This document shows positions 27,601 through 39,191 of a stretch of DNA of 64,000 bases, one piece after another. Numbering within the stretch: the first letter of the stretch is position 1; each line of letters starts with the position of its first letter. The notes beneath the pieces were generated by a model. It ran no database searches, was not told the DNA's origin, and saw nothing but the letters and a program-made list of their open reading frames with translations. Position numbers and translations under genes: made by a program. Source of the stretch: Bos javanicus (lineage: Eukaryota > Chordata > Mammalia > Artiodactyla > Bovidae); assembly GCF_032452875.1 (NCBI RefSeq), contig NW_026894306.1, forward strand, positions 1 to 64,000, in the 5' to 3' direction.

Positions 27601-28284
27601 ACGTGATCAGTGCATGATATCCACATGATCAGTGCATGACAGCCGTGATCAGTGCATGAGAGCCACGGGATCAGTGCATGATCAGTCGTGTACATGTGTG
27701 ATCAGCCACGTGATCAGTGCATGATGAGCCACGTGATCAGTGCAGGATCAATTACGTGATCAGTGCATGATCAGTCACGTGACCAGTACATGGTTGCTCG
27801 TGATGGTTATGATCAGCCACGTGAGCAGGCATGATAGCCACGTGGTCAGTGCATGATCAGTCACGTGATCAGTACATGATCAGTCGCGTGAACAGTGCAT
27901 GATCATTCGTGATCTTTGCATGATCAGTCACGTGACCAGTGCATATAGTTGTAGTGATCATTCCATGACAGCCACGTGAGCGGTGCATGATAGCCGCGTG
28001 ATGTGCATGAGTTGCGTGAGCGAGTATGATCAGCCACGTGATCAGTGCATGAGTGCCGTGATCAGTGCATGATATGTACGTGACAGGTGTGTGATCAGCC
28101 ACGTGAACAGTGCATGTTCAGCCATGATCGGTGCATGATAGCCACGTGATCAGTGCATGATCAGTTACGTGAGCAGTGTATGATCGGCCATGATCAGTGC
28201 ATGATATCCAAGTGATCAGTACATGATCATCACGTGATCAGTGTATGATCAGCCACGTGAACAGTGCATGCTGAGTCACGTGAT
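24615..28284 (+). repeat. Array block 11 (double length, heavily scrambled, core missing)
   Basis: The monomer-21 landmark GATCATGGCATG occurs near 25,058 and 25,780, and a monomer 26-27-like pair is near 27,270. Order runs to about monomer 67 near 27,120 and then returns to about monomer 22 without any core. It contains the irregular stretch GTTGCATGAGCGTTAGCAG (25,796-25,814) and many single-base losses. No gene is present. Confidence 0.84.
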
Positions 28285-28524
28285 CTGGGCCTGCTGAGCT
28301 GCGTGATTACTGTCTGCTCATCTGCTTGACAATTGCCAGCTGAGCAGGATTCCTGCCTGTCATCTGCTTGACAATTGCCAGCTGTGCTGCGTAATTCCTG
28401 CCTGCTCAGCTGCTTGATTATTGCCAGCTGAGCAGCATGATTCCTCACACCTGTGTTCCATGATTATTGCCTGCTGGCTGTTTGATTCGTGCCTACTCAG
28501 CTCTTTGTTTATTGCCTCCAGAGG
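28285..28524 (+). repeat. HOR core, copy 12 (240 bp)
   Basis: It reads GAGCAGGATTCC where others have GAGCTGCACGATTCC, carries the minority CCTGTGTTCC, and has GCTGGCTG. The array monomer just before reads GCATGCTGAGTC. Confidence 0.94.
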
Positions 28525-30837
28525 CACATGATCAGTGTATGATAGCAAACATGATCAGCATGATCAGTCACATGATCAGCGCCATTAAGTCACGTGATCA
28601 CTACATGATAGTCATGTGATCAGTCCATGCTCAGTCACGGTATCAGTGCATGATCAGCCACGTGATCAGTGCATGATCTGTCACAGATTAGTGTATGATC
28701 ATCCGTGATCAGTGCACGGGCAGTCATGTGATCAGTGCATGATATAGGCGTGAACAGTGCATGATCAGTCTCGTGATCAGTGCATGATAGCCACGTGATC
28801 AGTGCATGATCAGTCACCTGATGGGTGTATGATCATTCACGTGACCTGTACATGGTAGCTACATGATCATTGCATGATCAGCCACGTGAGTAGTTCATGA
28901 TAGCCACGTGATCTGCATGATCAGTCACGTGATCAGTGCATGATCAGTCATGTGACCAGTACATGGTAGCTCGTGATCATGGCATGATCAGCCACGTGAG
29001 CAGTGCATGATAGCCACGTGATCAGTGCATGATCAGACACGAGATCAGTGCATGATCAGTCGCGTGATCAGTGCATGATCAGCACGTGATCAGTGCATGT
29101 CAGCCAAGTGATCAGTGCATGATAGCCACGTGATCAGTGCATGATCAGTCACGTGATCAGTGCATGATCAGTTATGTGATCAGTGTATGATCAGCCGTGA
29201 TCAGTGCATGATCAGCCACGTGATCAGTGCATGATCAATCGTGATCAGTGCATGATCAGTCACGTGACCAGTACATGGTAGCTACGTGATCATTGCCTGA
29301 TCAGCCATGATCAGTGCATGATAGCCCACGTGATCAGTGCATGATCAGTCTGATGGTGTGTATGATCATTCACGTGACCAGTACATGGTAGCCACATGAT
29401 CATTGCATGATCAGACGTGAGAGGTAGTTCATGATAGTCGCGTGATCAGCATGATCAGTCACGTGATCAGTGCATGATCAGTCATGTGACAGTACATGGT
29501 AGCTGCGTGATCATGGCATGATCAGCCACGTGAGCAGTGCATGATAGCCATGATCAGTGCATGATCAGTCGTGATCAGTGCATGATCAGTCACGTGATCA
29601 GTGCATGATCAGCCGTGATCAGTGCAGCCGAAATTGCGTGATCAGTGCATGATCGTGGTGATCAGTGCATGATAGCCACGTGATCAGTGCATGATCAGTC
29701 ACGTGATCAGTGCATGATCAGTGTGATCAGTGTATGATCAGCCGCGTGATCAGTGCATGATCAGCCACATGATCAGTGCATGATCATTACGTGATCAGTG
29801 CATGATCAGTGCATGTGACCAGTACATGGTAGCTACGTGATCATTGCATGATCAGCCACGTGATCAGTGCATGATAGCCACGTGATCAGTGCATGATCAG
29901 TCACGTGATCAGTGCATGATCAGTCATGTGTCGTGTTGTGATCAGCCATGATCAGTGTGATAGCCGCATGATCAGTGCGTGTCAGCGCGTGATCAGTGCG
30001 AGAGCCGTGATCAGTGCATGATCAGTCCGTGACAGTACGCCAAATGGCTACGTGATCAGTGCATGATCAGCCACGTGATCAGTGCATGATAGCCCGTGAT
30101 CAGTGCATGATCAGTCATGTGATACGTGTGTGATCAGCCCGCGTGATCAGTGCATGATATCCCGTGATCAGTGCATGACAGCCACGTGATCAGTGCATGA
30201 GCCACGTGATCAGTGCATGATCAGTCACGTGATACATGTGTGATCAGCCCCGTGATCAGTGCATGATGAGCCACGTGATCAGTGCAGGATCAATTACGTG
30301 ATCAGTGCATGATCAGTCACGTGACCAGTACATGGTTGCTCGTGATCGTTGCATGATCAGCCACGTGGCAGAGCATGATAGCCACGTGGTCAGTGCATGA
30401 TCAGTCACGTGATCAGTACATGATCAGTCACGTGAACAGTGCATGATCATTCGTGATCTTTGCATGATCAGTCACGTTACCAGTATATGGTTGCTCGTGA
30501 TCATTCCATGACGAGCCACGTGAGCAGTGCATGATAGCCACGTGATGTGTGCATGAGTTGCGTGAGCAGAGTATGATCAGCCACGTGATCAGTGCATGAG
30601 TGCCACGTGATCAGTGCATGATATGTCGCGTGACAGGTGTGTGATCAGCCACGTGAACAGTGCATGTTCAGCCGCGTGATCAGTGCATGATAGCCGCGTG
30701 ATCAGTGCATGATCATTGCGTGAGCAGTGTATGATCAGCCACGTGATCAGTGCATGATATCCAAGTGATCAGTACATGATCATCGCGTGATCAGTGTATG
30801 ATCAGCCACGTGAACAGTGCATGCTCAGTCACGTGAT
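28525..30837 (+). repeat. Array block 12 (internal duplication of about 24 monomers)
   Basis: The monomer 14-15 landmark GTGTATGATCATTCACGTGA occurs ending near 28,843 and again near 29,386, an offset of about 543 bp. The unit is about 650 bp longer than the reference. Irregular short stretches lie at about 29,626-29,637 (GCCGAAATTGCG) and 30,031-30,050 (GACAGTACGCCAAATGGCTA). No gene is present. Confidence 0.85.
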
Positions 30838-31080
30838 CTGGGCCTGCTGAGCTGCGTGATTACTGTCTGCTCATCTGCTTGACAATTGCCAGCTGAGCTG
30901 CACGATTCCTGCCTGTCATCTGCTTGACAATTGCCAGCTGTGCTGCGTAATTCCTGCCTGCTCAGCTGCTTGATTATTGCCAGCTGAGCAGCATGATTCC
31001 TCACACCTGAGTTCCATGATTATTGCCTGCTGACTGTTTGATTCGTGCCTACTCAGCTCTTTGTTTATTGCCTCCAGAGG
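30838..31080 (+). repeat. HOR core, copy 13 (243 bp, best illustration)
   Basis: Full-length majority core. CAGCTG palindromes lie at 30,890, 30,935, 30,963 and 30,981, and GACAATTGCCAGCT occurs twice, 45 bp apart. No exact CACGTG is present inside it. Confidence 0.96.
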
Positions 31081-32661
31081 CACATGATCAGTGTATGATA
31101 GCAAACATGATCAGCGCATGATCAGTCACATGATCAGCGCCATTAAGTCACGTGATCACTACATGATAGTCATGTGATCAGTCCATGCTCAGTCACGGTA
31201 TCAGTGCATGATCAGCCACGTGATCAGTGCATGATCTGTCACAAGATTAGTGTATGATCATCCACGTGATCAGTGCACGGGCAGTCATGTGATCAGTGCA
31301 TGATATAGGCGTGAACAGTGCATGATCAGTCTCGTGATCCGTGCATGATAGCCACGTGATCAGTGCATGATCAGTCACCTGATGGGTGTATGATCATTCA
31401 CGTGACCTGTACATGGTAGCTACATGATCATTGCATGATCAGCCACGTGAGTAGTTCATGATAGCCACGTGATCACTGCATGATCAGTCACGTGATCAGT
31501 GCATGATCAGTCATGTGACCAGTACATGGTAGCTGCGTGATCATGGCATGATCAGCCACGTGAGCAGTGCATGATAGCCACGTGATCAGTGCATGATCAG
31601 ACACGAGATCAGTGCATGATCAGTCACGTGATCAGTGCATGATCAGCCACGTGATCAGTGCATGACCAGCACGTGATCAGTGTATGTCCAGCCAAGTGAT
31701 CAGTGCATGATAGCCACGTGATCAGTGCATGATCAGTCGCGTGATCAGTGCATGATCAGTTATGTGATCAGTGTATGATCAGCCACGTGATCAGTGCATG
31801 ATCAGCCACATGATCAGTGCATGATCAATTACGTGATCAGTGCATGATCAGTTGCGTGACCAGTACATGGTAGCTCGTGATCATTGCCTGATCAGCCACG
31901 TGATCAGTGCATGATAACCGTGATCAGTGCATGATAGCCACGTGATCAGTGCATGATCAGTCATGATACGTGTGTGATCAGCCGTGATCAGTGCATGATA
32001 TCCGTGATCAGTGCTGATGACAGCCACGTGATCAGTGCATGAGGCCACGGGATCAGTGCATGATCAGTCACGTGATACATGTGTGATCAGCCACGTGATC
32101 AGTGCATGATGAGCCACGTGATCAGTGCAGGATCAATACGTGATCAGTGCATGATCAGTCACGTGACCAGTACATGGTTGCTACGTGATCGTTGCATGAT
32201 CAGCCGCGTGAGCAGAGCATGATAGCCACGTGGTCGGTGCATGATCAGTCGCGTGATCAGTACATGATCAGTCGCGTGAACGGTGCATGATCATTGCGTG
32301 ATCTTTGCATGATCAGACGTTACCAGTATATGGTTGCTGCGTGATCATTCCATGACGAGCCACGTGAGCGGTGCATGATAGCCACGTGATGTGTGCATGA
32401 GTTACGTGAGCAGAGTATGATCAGCCACGTGATCAGTGCATGAGTGCCGCGTGATCAGTGCATGATATGTCACGTGACAGGTGTGTGATCAGCCACGTGA
32501 ACAGTGCATGTTCAGCCACGTGATCAGTGCATGATAGCCACGTGATCAGTGCATGATCAGTTACGTGATCAGTGCATGATCAGCCACGTGATCAGTGCAT
32601 GGTCAGTCACGTGATCAGTGTATGATCAGCCACGTGAACAGTGCATGCTCAGTCACGTGAT
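31081..32661 (+). repeat. Array block 13 (about 80 bp short)
   Basis: Normal order with many ACGTG point variants. Near 32,600-32,640 monomer 68 joins monomer 72, so the GAACAGTGTATG, GATATCC and CCAAGTG monomers (69-71) before the core are missing. No gene is present. Confidence 0.87.
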
Positions 32662-32903
32662 CTGGGCCTGCTGAGCTGCGTGATTACTGTCTGCTCATCT
32701 GCTTGACAATTGCCAGCTGAGCTGCACGATTCCTGCCTGTCATCTGCTTGACAATTGCCAGCTGTGCTGCGTAATTCCTGCCTGCTCAGCTGCTTGATTG
32801 TGCCAGCTGAGCAGCATGATTCCTCACACCTGAGTTCCATGATTATTGCCTGCTGACTGTTTGATTCGTGCCTACTCAGCTCTTTGTTTATTGCCTCCAG
32901 AGG
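32662..32903 (+). repeat. HOR core, copy 14 (242 bp)
   Basis: It reads GATTGTGCCAGC for GATTATTGCCAGC (one base lost, one changed). Flanks are normal. Confidence 0.95.
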
Positions 32904-34916
32904 CACATGATCAGTGTATGATAGCAAACATGATCAGCGCATGATCAGTCACATGATAAGCGCCATTAAGTCACGTGATCACTACATGATAGTCATGTGA
33001 TCAGTCCATGCACAGTCACGGTATCAGTGCATGATCAGCCACGTGATCAGTGCATGATCTGTCACAAGATAGTGTATGATCATCCACGTGATCAGTGCGC
33101 GGGCAGTCATGTGATCAGTGCATGATATAGGCGTGAACAGTGCATGATCAGTCTCGTGATCAGTGCATGATAGCACGTGATCAGTGCATGATCAGTCACC
33201 TGATGGGTGTATGATCATTCACGTGACCTGTACATGGTAGCTACATGATCAGTGCATGCATCAGCCGCGCAGTAGTAGTTCATGATAGCCACGTGATCTG
33301 CATGATCAGTCACGTGATCAGTGCATGATCAGTCATGTGACCAGTACATGGTAGCTGCGTGATCATGGCATGATCAGCCACGTGAGCAGTGCATGATAGC
33401 CACGTGATCAGTGCATGATCAGATACGAGATCAGTGCATGATCAGTCACGTGATCAGTGCATGATCAGCCACGTGATCAGTGCATGACCAGCACGTGATC
33501 AGTGTATGTCCAGCCAAGTGATCAGTGCATGATAGCCACGTGATCAGTGCATGATCAGTCACATGATCAGTGCATGATCAGTCATTGATCTGTGCATGAT
33601 AGCCACATGATCAGTGCATGATCAGCCGTGATCAGTTCGCAATGTACGTGATCAGTGCATGATCATCGCGTGATCAGTGCATGATCAGTCACGTGACCAG
33701 TACATGGTAGCTACGTGATCATGGCATGATCAGCCACGTGAGCAGTGCATGATAGCCACGTGATCAGTGCATGATCAGACCACGTGATCAGTGCATGATC
33801 AGTCACGTGATCAGTGCATGATCAGCCACGTGATCAGTGCATGACCAGGCACGTGATCAGTGTATGTCAGCCAAGTGATCAGTGCATGATAGCCACGTGA
33901 TCAGTGCATGATCAGTCACGTGATCAGTGCATGATCAGTTATGTGATCAGTGTATGATCAGCCACGTGATCAGTGCATGATCAGCCACATGATCAGTGCA
34001 TGATCAATTACGTGCTCAGTGCATGATCAGTTGCGTGACCAGTACATGGTAGCTCGTGATCATTGCCTGATCAGCCACGTGATCAGTGCATGATAGCACG
34101 TGATCAGTGCATGATAGCCACGTGATCAGTGCATGATCAGTCATGTGATACGTGTGTGATCAGCCACATGATCAGTGCATGATATCCACGTGATCAGTGC
34201 ATGACAGCCACGTGATCAGTGCATGAGAGCCGCGGGATCAGTGCATGATCAGTCACGTGATACATGTGTGATCAGCCACGTGATCAGTGCATGATGAGCC
34301 ACGTGATCAGTGCAGGATCAATTCGTGATCAGTGCATGATCAGTCACGTGACCAGTACATGGTTGCTACGTGATCGTTGCATGATCAGCCACGTGAGCAG
34401 AGCATGATAGCCACGTGGTCAGTGCATGATCAGTCGCGTGATCAGTACATGATCAGTCGCGTGAACAGTGCATGATCATTTACGTGATCTTTGCATGATC
34501 AGTCACGTTACCAGTATATGGTTGCTACGTGATCATTCCATGACGAGCCACGTGAGCAGTGCATGATAGCCACGTGATGTGTGCATGAGTTACGTGAGCA
34601 GAGTATGATCAGCCACGTGATCAGTGCATGAGTGCCGCGTGATCAGTGCATGATATGTCACGTGACAGGTGTGTGATCAGCCACGTGAACAGTGCATGTT
34701 CAGCCACGTGATCAGTGCATGATAGCCACGTGATCAGTGCATGATCAGTTACGTGAGCAGTGTATGATCAGCCACGTGATCAGTGCATGGTCAGACACGT
34801 GAACAGTGTATGATCAGCCACGTGATCAGTGCATGATATCCAAGTGATCAGTGCATGATCATCACGTGATCAGTGTATGATCAGCCACGTGAACAGTGCA
34901 TGCTCAGTCACGTGAT
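32904..34916 (+). repeat. Array block 14 (internal duplication of about 16 monomers)
   Basis: The monomer 20-22 stretch (TACATGGTAGCT, GATCATGGCATG, GAGCAGTGC) is present at about 33,345-33,400 and again at about 33,702-33,760, an offset of 356 bp that matches the excess length. The junction zone has an irregular GATCAGTTCGCAATGTACG at 33,630-33,648. No gene is present. Confidence 0.87.
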
Positions 34917-35159
34917 CTGGGCCTGCTGAGCTGCGTGATTACTGTCTGCTCATCTGCTTGACAATTGCCAGCTGAGCTGCACGATTCCTGCCTGTCATCT
35001 GCTTGACAATTGCCAGCTGTGCTGCGTAATTCCTGCCTGCTCAGCTGCTTGATTATTGCCAGCTGAGCAGCATGATTCCTCACACCTGAGTTCCATGATT
35101 ATTGCCTGCTGACTGTTTGATTCGTGCCTACTCAGCTCTTTGTTTATTGCCTCCAGAGG
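34917..35159 (+). repeat. HOR core, copy 15 (243 bp)
   Basis: Full-length majority core with normal flanks. Confidence 0.96.
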
Positions 35160-36811
35160 CACATGATCAGTGTATGATAGCAAACATGATCAGCGCATGA
35201 TCAGTCACATGATCAGCGCCATTAAGTCACGTGATCACTACATGATAGTCATGTGATCAGTCCATGCTCAGTCACGGTATCAGTGCATGATCAGCCACGT
35301 GATCAGTGCATGATCTGTCACAAGATTAGTGTATGATCATCCGCGTGATCAGTGCACGGGCAGTCATGATCAGTGCATGATATAGGCGTGAACAGTGCAT
35401 GATCAGTCTCGTGATCCGTGCATGATAGCCGCGTGATCAGTGCATGATCAGTCACCTGATGGGTGTATGATCATTCACGTGACCTGTACATGGTAGCTAC
35501 ATGATCATTGCATGATCAGCCACGTGAGTAGTTCATGATAGCCACGTGATCACTGCATGATCAGTCACGTGATCAGTGCATGATCAGTCATGTGACCAGT
35601 ACATGGTAGCTGCGTGATCATGGCATGATCAGCCACGTGAGCAGTGCATGATAGCCACGTGATCAGTGCATGATCAGACACGAGATCAGTGCATGATCAG
35701 TCACGTGATCAGTGCATGATCAGCCACGTGATCAGTGCATGACCAGCGCGTGATCAGTGTATGTCCAGCCAAGTGATCAGTGCATGATAGCCACGTGATC
35801 AGTGCATGATCATCGCGTGATCAGTGCATGATCAGTTATGTGATCAGTGTATGATCAGCCACGTGATCAGTGCATGATCAGCCACATGATCAGTGCATGA
35901 TCAATTACGTGCTCAGTGCATGATCAGTCACGTGACCAGTACATGGTAGCTCGTGATCATTGCCTGATCAGCCACGTGATCAGTGCATGATAGCCACGTG
36001 ATCAGTGCATGATAGCCACGTGATCAGTGCATGATCAGTCATGTGATACGTGTGTGATCAGCCACGTGATCAGTGCATGATATCCACGTGATCAGTGCAT
36101 GACAGCCACGTGATCAGTGCATGAGAGCCACGGGATCAGTGCATGATCAGTCGCGTGATACATGTGTGATCAGCCACGTGATCAGTGCATGATGAGCCAC
36201 GTGATCAGTGCAGGATCAATTCGTGATCAGTGCATGATCAGTCACGTGACCAGTACATGGTTGCTACGTGATGGTGCATGATCAGCCACGTGAGCAGAGC
36301 ATGATAGCCACGTGGTCGGTGCATGATCAGTCACGTGATCAGTACATGATCAGTCACGTGAACAGTGCATGATCATTCGTGATCTTTGCATGATCAGTCA
36401 CGTTACCAGTATATGGTTGCTACGTGATCATTCCATGACGAGCCACGTGAGCAGTGCATGATAGCCACGTGATGTGTGCATGAGTTACGTGAGCAGAGTA
36501 TGATCAGCCACGTGATCAGTGCATGAGTGCCACGTGATCAGTGCATGATATGTCACGTGACAGGTGTGTGATCAGCCGCGTGAACAGTGCATGTTCAGCC
36601 ACGTGATCAGTGCATGATAGCCACGTGATCAGTGCATGATCAGTTGCGTGAGCAGTGTATGATCAGCCACGTGATCAGTGCATGGTCAGAACCGTGAACA
36701 GTGTATGATCAGCCACGTGATCAGTGCATGATATCCAAGTGATCAGTGCATGATCATCACGTGATCAGTGTATGATCAGCCACGTGAACAGTGCATGCTC
36801 AGTCACGTGAT
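35160..36811 (+). repeat. Array block 15 (normal unit)
   Basis: Reference order throughout and within about 10 bp of reference length. It differs mostly by CGCGTG/CCGTG/TCGTG variants at the CACGTG site. No gene is present. Confidence 0.92.
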
Positions 36812-37054
36812 CTGGGCCTGCTGAGCTGCGTGATTACTGTCTGCTCATCTGCTTGACAATTGCCAGCTGAGCTGCACGATTCCTGCCTGTCATCTGCTTG
36901 ACAATTGCCAGCTGTGCTGCGTAATTCCTGCCTGCTCAGCTGCTTGATTATTGCCAGCTGAGCAGCATGATTCCTCACACCTGAGTTCCATGATTATTGC
37001 CTGCTGACTGTTTGATTCGTGCCTACTCAGCTCTTTGTTTATTGCCTCCAGAGG
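36812..37054 (+). repeat. HOR core, copy 16 (243 bp)
   Basis: Full-length majority core with normal flanks. Confidence 0.96.
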
Positions 37055-38948
37055 CACATGATCAGTGTATGATAGCAAACATGATCAGCGCATGATCAGT
37101 CACATGATCAGCGCCATTAAGTCACGTGATCACTACATGATAGTCATGTGATCAGTCCATGCTCAGTCACGGTATCAGTGCATGATCAGCCACGTGATCA
37201 GTGCATGATCTGTCACAAGATTAGTGTATGATCATCCACGTGATCAGTGCACGGGCAGTCATGTGATCAGTGCATGATATAGGCGTGAACAGTGCATGAT
37301 CAGTCTCGTGATCCGTGCATGATAGCCACGTGATCAGTGCATGATCAGTCACCTGATAGGTGTATGATCATTCACGTGACCTGTACATGGTAGCTACGTG
37401 ATCATTGCATGATCAGCCACGTGAGCAGTGCATGATCAGCCACGTGATCAGTGCATGATCAGACATGTGATCATGTAGCTCGTGATCATGTGATCAGTCA
37501 CGTGAGCAGTGCATGATAGCCACGTGATCAGTGCATGATCAGTCGCAGTGTGTGATCAGTGCGCGTGATCAGTACATGATAGCGTGATCAGTGCATGATC
37601 AGTGAGCAGTGATGTAGCCGTGATCAGTGCATGATAGCCACGTGATCAGTGCATGATCAGTCACGTGACCAGTACATGGTCAGCCGCGTGATCAGCATGA
37701 TCAGCCACGTGAACAGTGCATGATCAGCCACGTGATCAGTGCATGATCAGTCACGTGATCAGTGCATGATCAGCTGCGTGATCAGTGCATGATCAGCCAC
37801 GTGATCAGTGCATGATCAGCCACGTGATCAGTGCATGATCAGCCACGTGATCAGTGCATGATAGTCGCGTGATCAGTGATCAGTGTCATGTTAGCGTGAT
37901 CAGTGCATGATGAGCCACGTGATCAGTGCAGGATCAGTGTAATCAGTGCATGATCAGTCACGTGATACATGTTATGTGATCAGTGTGATGAGCCAGTCAT
38001 GCGTGATCAGTGCATGATCAGCCACGTGATCAGTGCATGATCAATTCGTGATCAGTGCATGATCAGTCACGTGACCAGTACATGGTAGCTCGTGATCATT
38101 GCCTGATCAGCCACGTGATCAGTGCATGATAGCCACGTGATCAGTGCATGATAGCCACGTGATCAGTGCATGATCAGTCATGTGATACGTGTGTGATCAG
38201 CCACGTGATCAGTGCATGATATCCACGTGATCAGTGCATGACAGCCACGTGATCAGTGCATGAGAGCCACGGGATCAGTGCATGATCAGTCACGTGATAC
38301 ATGTGTGATCAGCCACGTGATCAGTGCATGATGAGCCGCGTGATCAGTGCAGGATCAATTACGTGATCAGTGCATGATCAGTCGTGACCAGTGCATGGTT
38401 GCTCGTGATCGTTGCATGATCAGCCACGTGAGCAGAGCATGATAGCCGCGTGGTCAGTGCATGATCAGTCACGTGATCAGTACATGATCAGTCGCGTGAA
38501 CAGTGCATGATCATTTCGTGATCTTTGCATGATCAGTCACGTTACCAGTATATGGTTGCTCGTGATCATTCCATGACGAGCCACGTGAGCAGTGCATGAT
38601 AGCCGCGTGATGTGTGCATGAGTTACGTGAGCGAGTATGATCAGCCACGTGATCAGTGCATGAGTGCCACGTGATCAGTGCATGATATGTCACGTGACAG
38701 GTGTGTGATCAGCCACGTGAACAGTGCATGTTCAGCCACGTGATCAGTGCATGATAGCCACGTGATCAGTGCATGATCAGTTACGTGAGCAGTGTATGAT
38801 CAGCCACGTGATCAGTGCATGGTCAGACACGTGAACAGTGTATGATCAGCCACGTGATCAGTGCATGATATCCAAGTGATCAGTGCATGATCATCACGTG
38901 ATCGGTGTATGATCAGCCACGTGAACAGTGCATGCTCAGTCACGTGAT
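37055..38948 (+). repeat. Array block 16 (scrambled 37.4-38.0 kb)
   Basis: Normal to about monomer 17. From about 37,430 to 38,040 it is a disordered run of consensus-like and truncated monomers with many short deletions (for example GATCAGTGATCAGTG). Reference order is regained at about monomers 33-35 near 38,040-38,090. It is about 230 bp longer than the reference. No gene is present. Confidence 0.85.
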
Positions 38949-39191
38949 CTGGGCCTGCTGAGCTGCGTGATTACTGTCTGCTCATCTGCTTGACACTTGC
39001 CAGCTGAGCTGCACGATTCCTGCCTGTCATCTGCTTGACAATTGCCAGCTGTGCTGCGTAATTCCTGCCTGCTTGGCTGCTTGATTATTGCCAGCTGAGC
39101 AGCATGATTCCTCACACCTGAGTTCCATGATTATTGCCTGCTGACTGTTTGATTCGTGCCTACTCAGCTCTTTGTTTATTGCCTCCAGAGG
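38949..39191 (+). repeat. HOR core, copy 17 (243 bp)
   Basis: Full length with substitutions GACACTTGCC and GCTTGGCTGC. Normal flanks. Confidence 0.95.

Noticed and set aside
27869..28102. Other open frames in array DNA (13,110-13,301 and 23,751-23,939 on +; 27,869-28,102, 28,635-28,817 and 38,511-38,693 on -)
   Set aside because: Their translations are simple periodic strings rich in H, T, D, I and S dictated by the 23-bp repeat. Each depends on local indels and is absent from equivalent units.
31041..31060. CENP-B box candidate in the core (GATTCGTGCCTACTCAGC)
   Set aside because: TTCG is present, but the required A and the CGGG at the right spacing are not. The only CGGG nearby is in array monomer 9 without TTCG upstream.
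30916..31104. A 62-codon minus-strand open frame inside the core, repeated almost unchanged in over 20 cores
   Set aside because: It exists only because the core is repeated. It runs into the array monomers, has no ribosome-binding or promoter context, composition and repeats follow the 23-bp periodicity, and small indels in other cores (copies 1, 3, 7) destroy it without any sign of constraint.
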